Shown here in pieces: positions 13,088-23,582 of a stretch of 64,000 nucleotides of DNA (its first letter is position 1; the number at the start of each line of letters is the position of its first letter). Both the position numbers and the translations under genes were made by a program. Origin of the DNA: Varanus komodoensis (Eukaryota; Chordata; Lepidosauria; Squamata; Varanidae). A model generated the notes under the pieces. It worked only from the letters and a program-made list of their open reading frames with translations, did not search any database and was not told the origin of the DNA. Where the stretch lies: assembly GCF_004798865.1 (NCBI RefSeq), contig NW_025335317.1, positions 23,142,043 through 23,206,042 on the forward strand. Reading direction: 5' to 3'.

Positions 13088-13872
13088 AAAAATGAAAGCC
13101 CAGTGGGTGAAAACAGCTGTAGTATGTTGGTTCAACTGGTGCAGCCAGTCACCTATACAAGCCAGGAGCAATAAACTGCATCTACAAGTTAAGCACAATA
13201 TCCAAGGATTTTACTCTGATCTGGGGTGGAGGCAGGGGGTTGCTCGTTGCTTCCAGGAAACCCTTGATGATTTCCTCTTAATCAGGGATCTACTAGTAGA
13301 TTTCAGTCTCCTGGCTGCCCATGCTCTCTGTAAAGTGCCATGTAAATTGATAACACTATGGAAATGACAGTGTGCCAAGCTCTCTCAAAATGTACAGCAC
13401 CACATGCCAGAAAAATACAGATGTCTAACAAGTTATGTATATTAAGTCTATAATTCATCATTTATTTCACAAAGCATGCCAGTATGGGAAGCTTACCCTG
13501 CATTCACTTGCCAGGATCACTACCTTACCTGGACACTATGCCTTGTGCCTACAACCAACACTTTAAAAAAATTAGGAGAGCTGATCTTCATTTGGCTTAT
13601 TCATTGAAAGCATTACAGCAAAATTGGCAAAGATAAACTTTGGTCACATCAGAAGCACAGAAACTGACCTGTAACACCTTTAGCACAGTAGATAATAACT
13701 TTAAAAATATAGGGCACTGTTCATGAACATTTTGATTTCTTTCCCTATCTACACTAAAAGCCATCTGCTGTGCATGGCTGACTTCATGAATTTTCAAGTC
13801 CATTTCTGTACAGAAAATACCAAAAAGGCTTTTGCAATAGGGAAAAGCATAATAGAACACTGAATATTTCAG
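13088..13872. other. No gene recognised
   Basis: Unassigned sequence. The open frame at 13092-13367 and the minus-strand frame at 13597-13878 match no family I know. Confidence 0.4.
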
Positions 13873-14096
13873 AGCCAAAGTAGCACTGCGGCTAGAATGC
13901 CGGACTGGGACTCAGGCGATCTGGGTTCTAGTCCTGGCTCAGCCATGGAGCCAACTGGGTGACTCTGGGCCAGTCACAGACTCTCAGCCCAGCCTATCCC
14001 GCAGATTGAGAAGATTAGGAAAATGATGTAAGCTGCTTCAGGTTCCTTGCAGCAAAAAAGGAAGATTATAAATATAATAAATGAAATAAATACTTC
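13873..14096 (+). mobile_element. tRNA-derived SINE, near full length, with AAATAAAT-type tail
   Basis: The head reads AGTAGCACTGCGGCTAGAAT with a B-box-like GGGTTCTAGTCCTGG. The body follows with GGGTGACTCTGGGCCAGTCAC and CTCTCAGCCCAGCCTATC, and the element ends in an AATAAATGAAATAAAT tail like that of the local L2 LINEs. The same head and body recur at 30841, 33635, 44270 and (minus) 49110. The tail suggests mobilisation by L2-type LINEs, as with MIR-like SINEs. Confidence 0.8.
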
Positions 14097-14873
14097 ATTA
14101 AAACAGAATATTGCAAATATAATTTGGGATACAACTCAAGAAAACTCTCAACCTGACCACTATGCTTTATTTCCTAGAACATTCAAAAGGTTTCAGAATT
14201 CAAACCATACCACTTCATACACCATGGGTTTTAAGTGTATGCCTATTTTAAGTATATATTCAGAAGGGTAAATGGAGCAAACCATGTTAACAGGTATGTA
14301 TCATATTTGCACATGATGAGTAACGCTGGTCCTCCACATGTTTTGAGCTGCATTTCTCATCATCCACATAGTGCTGGGTGCGTCTGATGGGCATTGCATC
14401 TGTCCACATCTAGAGCCTCAATGTTTCAGCAAATTTCATGGGATGTGTGGGATATGAATTTTTTGAAAGAAAATGAGGAGGAGGTGTACTCTACTCCTCC
14501 AAGTGTTCACTGGTCCCAATCCAAGCTGCATTTCCATATAATTAGGCTCATACACTGAAGACACTCTTCAGTTTATTGCTCTTGTATCTGACTGTTGCTT
14601 CCAACACTTTTCCCTGGGGTTAAATTTCTCAGCAGACAAAATATTGCCAAGTGTCCAATTCAGTGGCCAACAGTCAAAAGGGTACGGCTGTTTAATACTT
14701 TAACCTGCAGATTTCTCAAGAAACCCAGCACAGGAAATAAACTATCCCAGGTCTCCAAAAGGATAGAAAATAGAGTGATTGTATAGTTTTGTTGAATACT
14801 AGGCCTTTCTTTCTGTAATCCAGGTGGTCATCTTTTTATAGCATTCTTTGCACTGCATCATGGGACTTTGCAG
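14097..14873. other. Probable intron upstream of the DEP exon
   Basis: No recognised repeat or coding region. The last 40 bases (14831-14873) contain a CTTTTTATAG pyrimidine-rich stretch and end in TTTGCAG, the proposed acceptor. The polypyrimidine tract is weak. Confidence 0.4.
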
Positions 14874-14995
14874 GAGAAGCTGCATTGGATCTGAATTCAT
14901 AGACTGGCTTTTAAAACGCTGTCCTTTCGTTAAGAGCAGATCTACAGCAGCTGGTGTCTGGCAGCTCCTACTGAATATGGGAATTGTGTTATCAG
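14874..14995 (+). CDS. RAPGEF5: Internal exon encoding a DEP-domain core, Rap guanine nucleotide exchange factor (RAPGEF5-like)
   Basis: This 122-bp exon encodes 40 full codons: RSCIGSEFIDWLL, then KRCPFVKSRST, then AAGVWQLLLNMGIVLS. The pattern C-x-G-x-E-F-I-D-W-L, V-x-S-R-S/T, G-x-W-Q-x-L-L-x-x-G is that of the DEP domain in cAMP/Rap exchange factors (RAPGEF3, 4 and 5). In those proteins DEP targets the enzyme to membranes, upstream of the Ras-exchange and CDC25 catalytic domains that activate Rap GTPases. The exon starts after TTTGCAG (phase 2) and ends before GTCACA (phase 1). The phases fit a family protein that would continue with Val-Asp. The donor is non-ideal (C at +3) and the acceptor tract is weak. 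An L2-type LINE begins about 20 bp past the donor. The choice of RAPGEF5 over RAPGEF3/4 rests on memory of the family, and no partner exon was found here. A decayed exon or pseudogene fragment is possible. Confidence 0.6.
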
Positions 14996-15015
14996 GTCAC
15001 AGGGAATTGTTGCAA

Positions 15016-15620
15016 GCCACTGGATTTCTGTAACGTGCTCTTGAAGAAAGTCTGGATACTTCAGATGGTGCAAAATAGAGCAGCCAGGTTGCTGACAGGG
15101 ACTGGGCGTTATTCTCACATAACCCCAGTCCTCTACCAGCTTCACTGGCTTCCCATCGAAGTCCAGGCTAAATTCAAGGTACTGGTAATCACCTATAACG
15201 CCCTTAACTGCTTGGGACCTGGATACCTAAAGAAACACCTGCTTCCATATTTGCCCTCCAGCCCCCTGAGATCGGGAGCAGAGGCTCTCCTTCAGGAGCC
15301 CTCCGTGAGAGACATCAGGAGGCAAAGTACCCAGAGGAGGGCTTTCTCTGCTGTGGCGCTCCACCTATGGAATGCACTCCCCAGAGAGGTCCGCCTGGCG
15401 CCGTCGTTATTTGTTTTTCGGTGCCAGTCTAAGACCTTTTTATTTAATCAATATTTTAACAACTCTTAATTATACCTATTGGTTTTAATTTTGCAACCAG
15501 GGTGTTTCTGGGTTTTTAATTGTATTATTTCGATGTACTATGTTTATTTATTTATGTGAGCCGTCCCGAGGCTATAAGCAATGGGACAGCATACAAAAAT
15601 TCTAAAGAAATAATAAATAA
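15016..15620 (+). mobile_element. L2-type LINE, 5'-truncated, C-terminal ORF2 plus 3' UTR
   Basis: It encodes QNRAARLLTGTGRYSHITPV, then LHWLPIEVQAKFKVLVITY, LNCLGPGYLKKHLLPYLP and RRAFSAVALHLWNALPREVR, the conserved C-terminal region of L2-group LINEs. The 3' UTR contains GAGCCGTCCCGAGGCTATAAG and finishes in AAATAAATAAAT. The frame is open from 14984 to 15469, so the copy is fairly young. A short gap lies near 15039 where a family member would read a Gly-Leu-Pro codon block. It begins about 20 bp downstream of the DEP exon donor and abuts a CR1 at its 3' end. Confidence 0.88.
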
Positions 15621-15625
15621 ATAAA

Positions 15626-15670
<45 letters not shown>
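15604..15670. repeat. Compound microsatellite (AAAT)n(AAGC)n
   Basis: The L2 tail AAATAAATAAATAA passes directly into about twelve AAGC units (15622-15670). The AAGC block looks like a point-mutated tail unit that later expanded. It marks the junction with the CR1 that follows. Confidence 0.85.
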
Positions 15671-16032
15671 TAGCTCTAAAGCCTCACTGAACAGGGGACG
15701 GAGAGAGAGTAGGGCTCTGGGAGCAGGGTTTTAGAGTACTGCATGGACTGACAGGACTCCTACAGAGAGGGGCCAGGTATCAGGGAGGATGGGAGGAAGG
15801 AGGAGGCTGGGAACTCCAAGGAAAGGAAGCGGTGGGAAGGAGTTGAGGTGCATGTACACCAATGCTAGGAGCATGGGTAATAAGCAGGAAGAGCTTGAAG
15901 CTCTCCTGGGCATAGGAGGGTATGACTGGTGGGAATCACAGAAACTTGGTGGGATGAAAGGCAAGTCTGGAATGTGAACATAGAGGGGTATCACCTTTTT
16001 AGAAAGGACAGGAAGGAAAGAGGGGTGGGGGC

Positions 16033-16911
16033 ATGCCTTTATACGCCAGGGAAGGGATAGGATGCAGTGAGATAGAAGGCAGCACAGATGGGGATTCAGC
16101 AGAGGCAGTCTGGGTGAAACTTAGGGGTTTTGACAGGGAAAGAGACTTGACAGTTGGGGTATGTTATCGCCCTCCAGGTCAACTTGAGACCCTGGATGAT
16201 GGCCTGACAGACCAGATTCTAAGGATATCTCGGGGGAGAGACACAGTAATTATGGGAGATTTCAAACTCCCGGTGGTGACAGCCAGGTCACGTCGCTTCC
16301 TAGAAGCTATAGAGGGAGGGTTTTTCACACAGAGGGTCCAAGAGGTGATGAGGGGGGGAAACATCCTTGACTTGGTCTTGACCAATAGGGAGGAGCTGAT
16401 AGATGAAGTACAGATTAGAGGAGCTCTGGATGCGAGTGATCACTCCACCCTTTGCTTTGAAATCAGGGGACTGGGGACGTGCAGCAGGTCGAGCACTAGA
16501 AGCTGGGACTTCAAGAGGGCCAACTTTGGCCAACTGAAGGCCGGACTGAGGAAAGTCTCCTGGGATAGGTTACTGGAAGGTAAGCGAGTTGAGGAGGGGT
16601 GGATAGCACTCAAAAGGGAGGTTTTGGAGGCGCAAGTCTTGATGATACCTCTAGTTAGTAAGGTGGGGAGGAGGAGGAGAGTGCCACCATGGATGCGAAA
16701 GGAGGTGGTTAGAGGGATTAGACGAAAGAGGAACCTCCACAGGAAATGGGTACTGGGGCAAATAGACAAAAGGGTATACCGGGAGGAGGAGGCCCGTTGC
16801 ACAAGGATTCTTCGCAAGGCTGATTACGAGCTGAGACTTGCCAAGAATATCAAGAGCAACAAAAAGGGCTTCTTTCAGCATGTAAATAGGAAGAGGAAGG
16901 GGAGACAGTGA
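16033..16911 (+). CDS. CR1 ORF2 endonuclease domain (LINE-encoded, part of a broken ORF)
   Basis: A 292-codon open frame encodes most of the APE-type endonuclease that nicks target DNA for retrotransposition. Visible landmarks are VGVCYRPPGQ, VIMGDFKLPV (the catalytic Asp of GDF), LDLVLTN and DASDHSTLCFE (the catalytic Ser-Asp-His). The N-terminal catalytic part, including TETW, lies upstream at 15850-16030 in other frames, so this frame begins after a frameshift rather than at a real start codon. After the endonuclease come a basic linker (RRRRVPPWMRKEV, then RRKRNLHRKW) and an early stop at 16909. It belongs to the LINE at 15671-18644 and is not a host gene. Confidence 0.88.
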   Translation: MPLYAREGIGCSEIEGSTDGDSAEAVWVKLRGFDRERDLTVGVCYRPPGQLETLDDGLTDQILRISRGRDTVIMGDFKLPVVTARSRRFLEAIEGGFFTQRVQEVMRGGNILDLVLTNREELIDEVQIRGALDASDHSTLCFEIRGLGTCSRSSTRSWDFKRANFGQLKAGLRKVSWDRLLEGKRVEEGWIALKREVLEAQVLMIPLVSKVGRRRRVPPWMRKEVVRGIRRKRNLHRKWVLGQIDKRVYREEEARCTRILRKADYELRLAKNIKSNKKGFFQHVNRKRKGRQ

Positions 16912-16960
16912 CTGACCATTATGTAAGGAGGAAGGAGATCCAGTGACTGATAATCCAGTG

Positions 16961-17070
16961 GCTTATTTTATATTGTATGTATGTATTTTATTCTAATGTT
17001 TACATTTTTAATTTATTTTATTGTTGTAAGCCGCCCCGAGGCTTCGGCGAATGGGGCGGCATAAAAATGT

Positions 17071-17102
<32 letters not shown>

Positions 17103-17103
17103 G

Positions 17104-17142
<39 letters not shown>

Positions 17143-17145
17143 ATA
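16961..17145 (+). mobile_element. L2-type LINE 3' tail nested in the CR1
   Basis: CR1 coding sequence is readable up to GDPVTDNPV (ending 16960) and resumes at 17147 as GELNDYFASVFS. Between them lies an L2-type 3' UTR with GTAAGCCGCCCCGAGGCTTC and GGGGCGGCATAAAAATG, followed by about 80 bp of AAAT repeats. Only the last 185 bp of the LINE were copied. No clear target duplication is seen, which is usual for L2 and CR1. Confidence 0.9.
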
Positions 17146-17289
17146 TGGGGGAACTAAATGACTATTTTGCCTCTGTATTCTCCCTAAAGCAGGATGGGGG
17201 ATATCTGCATAGGGGATTAGATGAGGCTGGGGACTTAGGGGCACAGATTAGAGTCACCCCCCCTTGATGTCAAGGGGCTCCTCAGGGCA

Positions 17290-17808
17290 TTGGACATTGC
17301 AAAGGCTCCAGGCACCGACAGGTTACACCCAAGAGTACTTAGAGAGTTGGCAGGGGTTCTCTCATGCCCACTGGCCTCCATTTTTGAGGCCTCGTGGAGA
17401 ACAGGTGAAGTTCCAGAGGACTGGAGGGTGGCATCAGTGGTCCCAATTTTCAAAAAGGGTAGTAGAAGGGACATGGGGAATTACAGACCTGTTAGCCTTA
17501 TGTCCACTGTAGGAAAAACAATGGAAAGGCTCATAATAGAGAGAGATCTAGTGATGTTAGATAGGGAAGGGAGGCTGACAGCCACACAACACGGCTTCCG
17601 CAAAAACAGGTCCTGCCAAACAAACCTTGTGGAATTCTATGACAAGGTTTCGAGATGGCTAGATGGAGGGCATGCAGTGGATGTGGTGTACCTGGATTTC
17701 AGCAAGGCCTTTGACAACGTGCCCCGTGATATCCTGGTGGAGAAACTAAGGAGTTTTGGGATACACCAAAGCACTCTCCGGTGGATTGGGGTATCGTTGA
17801 CTGACTGA
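17290..17808 (+). CDS. CR1 ORF2 reverse transcriptase, fingers/palm part
   Basis: A 172-codon frame encodes KAPGTDRLHPRVLRELAGV, VVPIFKKGSRRDMGNYRPVS, QHGFRKNRSCQTNLVEF and VYLDFSKAFDNVPRDILVEK, which are reverse transcriptase blocks 0 to 3 of the CR1 group. FSKAFD contains the first catalytic Asp. The frame ends at an in-frame TGA (17806-17808) where relatives read Arg (LTDRKQRV), and coding similarity continues beyond it. The change fits CpG decay (CGA to TGA). Confidence 0.9.
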   Translation: MDIAKAPGTDRLHPRVLRELAGVLSCPLASIFEASWRTGEVPEDWRVASVVPIFKKGSRRDMGNYRPVSLMSTVGKTMERLIIERDLVMLDREGRLTATQHGFRKNRSCQTNLVEFYDKVSRWLDGGHAVDVVYLDFSKAFDNVPRDILVEKLRSFGIHQSTLRWIGVSLTD

Positions 17809-17853
17809 AAGCAGAGGGTAACCATTAGTGGGGAATCATCGGGATGGCGGCCA

Positions 17854-18210
17854 GTGACAAGCGGGATCCCCCAGGGCTCTGTCCTGGAGCCGATCCTGTT
17901 TAATCTTTTCATCAATGACATGGAAGAAGGGGTGAACAGTCTGATCAAATTCGCAGATGATACTAAAACTGGAGCAGTGGCCACAACTGAGGAGCAGGTC
18001 CTCCAGATCCTAAAAGATCTGGACAGACTATGGAAGTGGGCAGGAGACAACAGGATGGTGTTCAATGTGGATAAGTGCAAGGTCTTGCACTTGGGGCATA
18101 GGAATAGCTGTCCTAAGTACAAGTTAGGGGACAAGTGGCTGGAGAGCAGCACTTGTGAAAGGGACCTCGGGGTACTGGTTGACTGCAGGCTAAACATGTC
18201 AGCAGTGTGA
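17854..18210 (+). CDS. CR1 ORF2 reverse transcriptase, palm/thumb part
   Basis: A 118-codon frame continues the reverse transcriptase with TSGIPQGSVLEPILFNLFIN, LIKFADDTKTG (catalytic FADD), VFNVDKCKVLHLGH and ERDLGVLVDCRLNMS. It is followed, after a frame change near 18205, by ANITLGCIARSVASRSRE and [18 protein letters not shown]. The catalytic Asp pair is intact. Part of the LINE at 15671-18644. Confidence 0.9.
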   Translation: MTSGIPQGSVLEPILFNLFINDMEEGVNSLIKFADDTKTGAVATTEEQVLQILKDLDRLWKWAGDNRMVFNVDKCKVLHLGHRNSCPKYKLGDKWLESSTCERDLGVLVDCRLNMSAV

Positions 18211-18644
18211 TGCGGTGGTCAAGAGGGCAAACATCACCCTTGGTTGCATAGCCAGAAGTGTGGCTTCTAGATCGAGAGAGGTATTACTACCACTCTATAC
18301 GACTCTGGTGCACCTGCAACTGGACTATTGTGCTCAGTTTTGGGCCCCTCATTACAGAAAGGATATAGCCAGGTTAGAGCCAGTGTAGCGCAGGGCCACA
18401 AGGCTGGTGGCCGGCTTGCAGGGGATGGGGTATAAGGCGAGATTGAGGGAACTGGGTCTCTTCAGCCTGGAGAAGAGGAGACTCAGAGGGAATATGTTGG
18501 CGACATACAGGTATGTGAGCGTGTTCAAAGATAGGCTGGACATGCACATGGTGGGCATGTCATGAGTGGAGCCGGCTGGTGCCGGAGGTCAGGCTAGATG
18601 GCCCAGGAGACCCCTTCTGACTTGCTCTGTTTCTAGGTTTCTAT

Positions 18645-21600
18645 CCCCTTCTCAGACTGTTTTAGGTTTCCTGTTTCTGGTCACTCTCCACCAGGCTCAG
18701 GAAACTTTAAGGTTTGTCTTGTGCCTGTTGATCTATTATCTCCCTTGTGGTGCCATTTTGCTTCTTCAAAGATCAGCACTTGGAGAATTGGCTTTGCCAC
18801 TAGTATGTACAAGTGTGACTATAACAAAATGTTGCACTATGTAGCCCTGGTGCTTTGCCCCACATTCCATTCCAGACCCCTTGAATTGTCATTCGGCATT
18901 CCATGGCCACTGAGCATGTGCTCACTTCACTGGGTTGCTTGGCAGGAGGTTTGTTCCCATATTTTCCCCCTAAATTTTTGTACTTGGGGCTGCCTCTGAC
19001 TTATCAGCCTTGGGCATGTGCAGTGCAGTGCAGGTTCTTAGTATCGGAGAGATATTGGACAAGATTCCCTTGGCTGACCCGTGTCTTTAGTGAGCCTACC
19101 CATTCACCGCCGGTGTCATGAGCAGCTGTTAGTCCTCATTCTTTTCTCATGATTGCAACTCCTTGCTTGCTCAACAGTCCAGAAGGTCCTTGATCAAGGA
19201 GACACCAGGGAAGCTCCTAGGTCAACAGAGCTCCCCATCCACTGCAGCTTTTTTTCAGCCTTATAGGAGAACTCGGTGGTGCTGAACCCCATCTCCAAAA
19301 CAGATGCCCTAGATGTGACACCATGGTTAGCTGGGGAGGAATCACCAGCCAAACCTGGTAGGTAATAGCATATTCTATTCTTTCGTTCTGCCACTGTCAT
19401 TGACTGGACTACAGTGAAAGGCACATTACACCAAGCATTGCAATTGGTGTAATGAAGAAACAACTCCAGGGGCTGTTATTCACTGGTCTCTGCTGGGGTG
19501 CGAGAACTTGGCAGTTGCCCAACCATGCCTACACTTGATGCTGGCATTTCGGTTACCAAAGGAGCAGCACGCCAATAATTGAAATTACTATTAATATACA
19601 TGATATAATTGTGATGGTAACCCATGGGACAAAATATTGTTTCTAAATCAACCACTGGCTGCTTCTTCCTTCCTTCTGGCAATGTGAAACTAGCATTGAA
19701 GTGTGACAATGAAGACAACAAGTCTGATGAAGCCTATATAGAGTTGATATTATTGCAAATCTTATGCCAAAGGAGGATTAGAGGTATACAGGAAACTGTA
19801 TTATTTCCAAACCAGAAGCAGCAAACTTTAATCTCCACAGCATGTTCTATTCAATTCATTGGTTGTAGAAAGAAATTAATTCTTGTTTGAGTAGATCTAA
19901 GGAGCTTCTATTTTCATCTTCCTATATAAAAATAAAATAAAATAGAAAAGGGTTCTGAAAGATCTAATCACTAGAGTGTGAAATGAAGATAATTGACTTT
20001 GCTTATTCTATAAAACATTTTTTCAGATGCTTGACAAAAAAGGACCAGATTATACAAATAAGGCAAAAATGAAATATCCTAGATCATTCTGTTTAACCTG
20101 ATAGGGAATTATGATTTTAGCTCCTGGAGAATGCCATGAACATAGAAGTTACATTTTGTCAGAACAGGATTTTATTTATTAAAATTCTAACTGCAGCAAG
20201 CCAGTGATTTTACAAAGACTTTTATTCATACAGCTAGCATTACTGCCAGATTGATTTTGCCTACAATCTCCGAATAAGGTGATATTTCTCAAGCTTAGGC
20301 AATTGAGTCCATGAGCTAAACCTGTGATAGTGAACTTCAGAATGAAGGCAACAGACAAATGTAAAAGTAACAGGGAGTTCCAAATGACCTAGTTCACGCA
20401 TCATGGTCCATTCTTAGGTTGTTTAACTCAGGAATTGGAAGGGACTCTGGGAGTGAATTATCCCACTACACCCAGCTACATGCTCACCACTTCAGTGAAG
20501 AATCCCCCCCCCCCCTGCCCATTTCTCATCTGTCTCATGACATGCAAACCTGGAAACTCTTGCTTACCCCTAAAAGGACCCAGGATTCTTATTTCAGACA
20601 AGATTAAACAACCTAGGAAAAAATTATTCCTGGGTTGTTAACTGAAGGCAGGCATAGTTAAGCAGGTGGGAACCACGATGCTGACCCATGTGTGTACACT
20701 CACAAAGAACCCATGGCTTAGGGTTGGGGTTAGGGTTAGTGAGTTGAACTGTGTTGGTGTCTTTATTCAGAAAATCTGACAAATCATGTTTTGAAGGATC
20801 AGGAATGAGCAGTAGCAAGTCTTACATTCACAACACCCTCATCCATCCCCCATTTCCTTATGTCTAAGGAAGACTGGGATCTTCTTGTTGTCATTACTGG
20901 CAAACTATAGTTCACTATTTCATCTGAATATGCCAAATTTACACAAACCACAATTTGTTGTTACATCAAGATCCCAAACCAAATAGCAAGAGATCTGGAT
21001 TAGGGGCAACCCACTTTTTATTCTAATGCTTATCCATTTTTGCAAATCATGATATGTTGCATTCGGATTAAACGGTAACCTTCATTTGCCACTAAACAGA
21101 ATCAGGAGCTTATCTTCTCCCCATGCATATGAGGGAAAGGAAAGAAGAATACCTCAAAGCTGATATCATTATTGCTCCTTTTGTAAGGGTAGCCCATGGT
21201 CTGAACCATGGGAGCTGCACTGTATCCTCACTCCCTGAAAGGGTCTCATCCAGTCAGTCTTCCAGGAGACTCTAAAGAGGCAGTGGGGAGGGGATTAAGC
21301 ATGCTGAGTCTTCAGTGGCCTTGGAGAGGGGCTGACTCCTTTTGAGGCAGGATTTAAAATGTTTGGCACTTCTACATAGCTTGGGATTCTTCTAAGGATG
21401 CTAATGGTTCCCTTCTTTTTTCTATTCTCTTCTTTGTCCCCAGTGACCCTGTTCTGACACCAGCCCTGTTGCACTCAGCTTCTTGAGTCCAGTATTACAG
21501 GGAATAAGTTGGAACTGCAAGACCATGCTGGAAGGACATTTTCTGTAAGAGAATTCTTCCTGCTTGTGACTCTGTATTCTTCTATACATTTCTGTTGTAG

Positions 21601-22817
21601 GGAAGATGAGTACCAAGAATGAGGAAAAGATACTGTTGCTTCTCCACCCACTTCTGAGGCCTTCCTTCTTCTGGTATATAGCAGAAATCGGTTTACTCAC
21701 AGGAAACCTATTCTATCGCTAAATAGCATGTGGCATAGACATGCAGTGCTGGAAATGGGAAGGACATTCCCACATCTTTAATTGCTCCATTCCAGAACAG
21801 CTACTGTAAGTTTCTCTGCCCACATCCCCCCGCCCACTTTTTTAACAGAGGAGGAATGTTTTCAGCCAGCACACAGTCATTCTGTGTCTCAAGGTGCTGT
21901 CAGCCATAGACTTGATTGGTAGACCCACACAGTCTTCTAGACCCTGCCTTCTTTACATCTTCTTCTGCCCCCGCCACCCTTACAGGTCAAGGCAATCAAC
22001 ACTGTATAAGCAGAAGACTCCTGTCAAATCATTTTGTTTTAATTCACAACTGTATGCAGTTCTGCAAATATGAGGCATTCCCAACATATGTACAAGCACT
22101 GCCTTATTTCTGAACAGGTTCCTTTCACTTCCAACCTAATAGGCAATCAATCATCAGGGTTTGCTGTTAGACGGAACAAGTGGGACCAGCACCAAATTGG
22201 TGCAGCATACTGTCCCTCCACTAGCAGTAATTGCATTTAGGGCTCCAAGTAGCCTTCCTTTCCACAAAAAGCATTCCATTTTTTCTCCCTTTGGTTTCCA
22301 GTCTTTTCCAAGTGATATTCAACATTATGTGGCTGTTGAGTACCCTTGGTCATAGTTTGACTATTTGAGGGGATACTTTGCTTCCTTATCTGGCTTTGCA
22401 CAATGGGAGCCTCGGAATTCCTGCAAGCGTACTAAGACTTCCCTTTTTCTTAGTGGCCCCATCCCATCCTGTCAAAACTCACTGCTACCCAGTAAGTATG
22501 GGGCCTATGTAAACCAACTTGGGTTCATCACAGGATTTAAAAAGCCAGGATAAAAATGCAATGTAATATGATCATCTTGAGCATTCTGGTCTGGGTTACA
22601 ATTCATGCTTTTAGTACTAAATTAGTTTTAGAGTCTGCTATGGTGATCCATAATCCTTATGTGGAAGAATCTGCCCTGCTTAGTTTTTCTAGTGTGTTCT
22701 GCACTGTGCCCTCTTTGATGTACAGAGCAACATGTCCTCCAGCCCACCTTCCCTGTCCTTCCTACAGAGTTTACCTTCAGAGAAATCTATATTTCACTTG
22801 TCCTTTTCATGTCACTT
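18645..22817. other. No gene recognised
   Basis: About 4.2 kb with no confident repeat or coding family. It includes a C-run at 20505-20516, a telomere-like motif at 20714-20743 and short CACAAACCACAATTTGTTG-type repeats near 20944. Open frames up to 92 codons show no recognisable domain. Confidence 0.45.
20714..20743 (+). repeat. Short telomere-like TTAGGG run
   Basis: GCTTAGGGTTGGGGTTAGGG followed by TTAGTG gives three near-perfect TTAGGG units and one TTGGGG variant. Too short to be a true interstitial telomere array. Confidence 0.5.
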
Positions 22818-23284
22818 AGAAACATAGAAAACAGAGCGAGTCAGAAGGGACCTCCCAGGCCATCTAGTCTAACCTCCGGCTGGCTCTGCTCATGACATGC
22901 CCACCATGTGCACATCCAGCCTATCCTTGAACACCCTCACCGATGGGCCTCAACAACCTCTCGTGGAAGCCCATTCCATACCCTCGTGGTCCTAACTGTC
23001 AGGAAGTGCTTCCTGGCATCCAAACGGAACCTTGGCTCCCTGAGCTTTGCTCTGTTGGAGCACATCCTGCCATCCTCTGCAGGGGAGAACAGGTCTCTAC
23101 CCATCTCCGTGTGACATCCCCTCACATACCTGTATGTCGCCAACATATCCCCTCTGAGTCTCCTCTTCTCCAGGCTGAAGGGACCCAGTTCCCTCAGTCT
23201 CGCCTCATACCCCATCCTCTGCAACCTTGTGGCCCTACGCTGCACTGACTCTAACCTGGCTATATCCTTTCTGTAATGAGGGGC
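22818..23284 (-). mobile_element. CR1 LINE 3' end, same subfamily as 15671-18644
   Basis: Minus-strand 23245 to 22937 is an open 102-codon frame: [71 protein letters not shown]. This is the CR1 ORF2 C-terminus, followed by the 3' UTR down to AACATAGAAAACAGAGCGAG at 22820 on the plus strand. It matches the copy ending at 18644 closely but keeps 185 bp that copy lost. 5'-truncated. Confidence 0.92.
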
Positions 23285-23582
23285 TTGTTCTTTCTGGAAT
23301 GGGCAAACAGGCTCAGCATTAGATCAAACTAAAGAGTAATCCAAAAACAAGCCAATAAGCAGACACTGGTCAAAGTACAGTTTGGCCAGGCAAGAGGAAG
23401 AATTCCGTGAGAGAGGCAAAAGCCCAGATGCAAATAATTAGTCAAATAGAATATGCATTTCAAGAAGCAGGGTGAAGTAGCAGTGCAAGGTCAGTGTACT
23501 GAGATTTGGGCATTGAGCAAATTCAGAGGAGCGGCACACTGGAGCTGCTTAAGGACATGGTTTCAAGCAATTTGGGGGTGGG

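Larger units (their letters stand above)
15671..18644 (+). mobile_element. CR1 LINE, about 2.8 kb after removing a nested L2 tail
   Basis: A 5'-truncated CR1 covers the end of ORF1, the endonuclease, the reverse transcriptase and the 3' UTR. The start of ORF2 reads YTNARSMGNKQEELEALL at 15854. ITETWWDE follows in another frame, then the endonuclease frame to 16911, the reverse transcriptase with FADDT at 17949-17963, and a 3' end GACTTGCTCTGTTTCTAGG near 18620-18638. An L2-type tail is inserted at 16961-17145. Near 18517 about 185 bp present in the sister copy at 22818-23284 are missing, with a GTGAG microhomology at the join. A few stops and frameshifts are present, including TGA at 17806 where relatives read Arg. 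Not active, but among the younger LINEs here. Confidence 0.93.

Noticed and set aside
17637-18197. A 186-codon open frame on the minus strand
   Set aside because: It lies antisense to the CR1 reverse transcriptase and is a shadow of that coding sequence.
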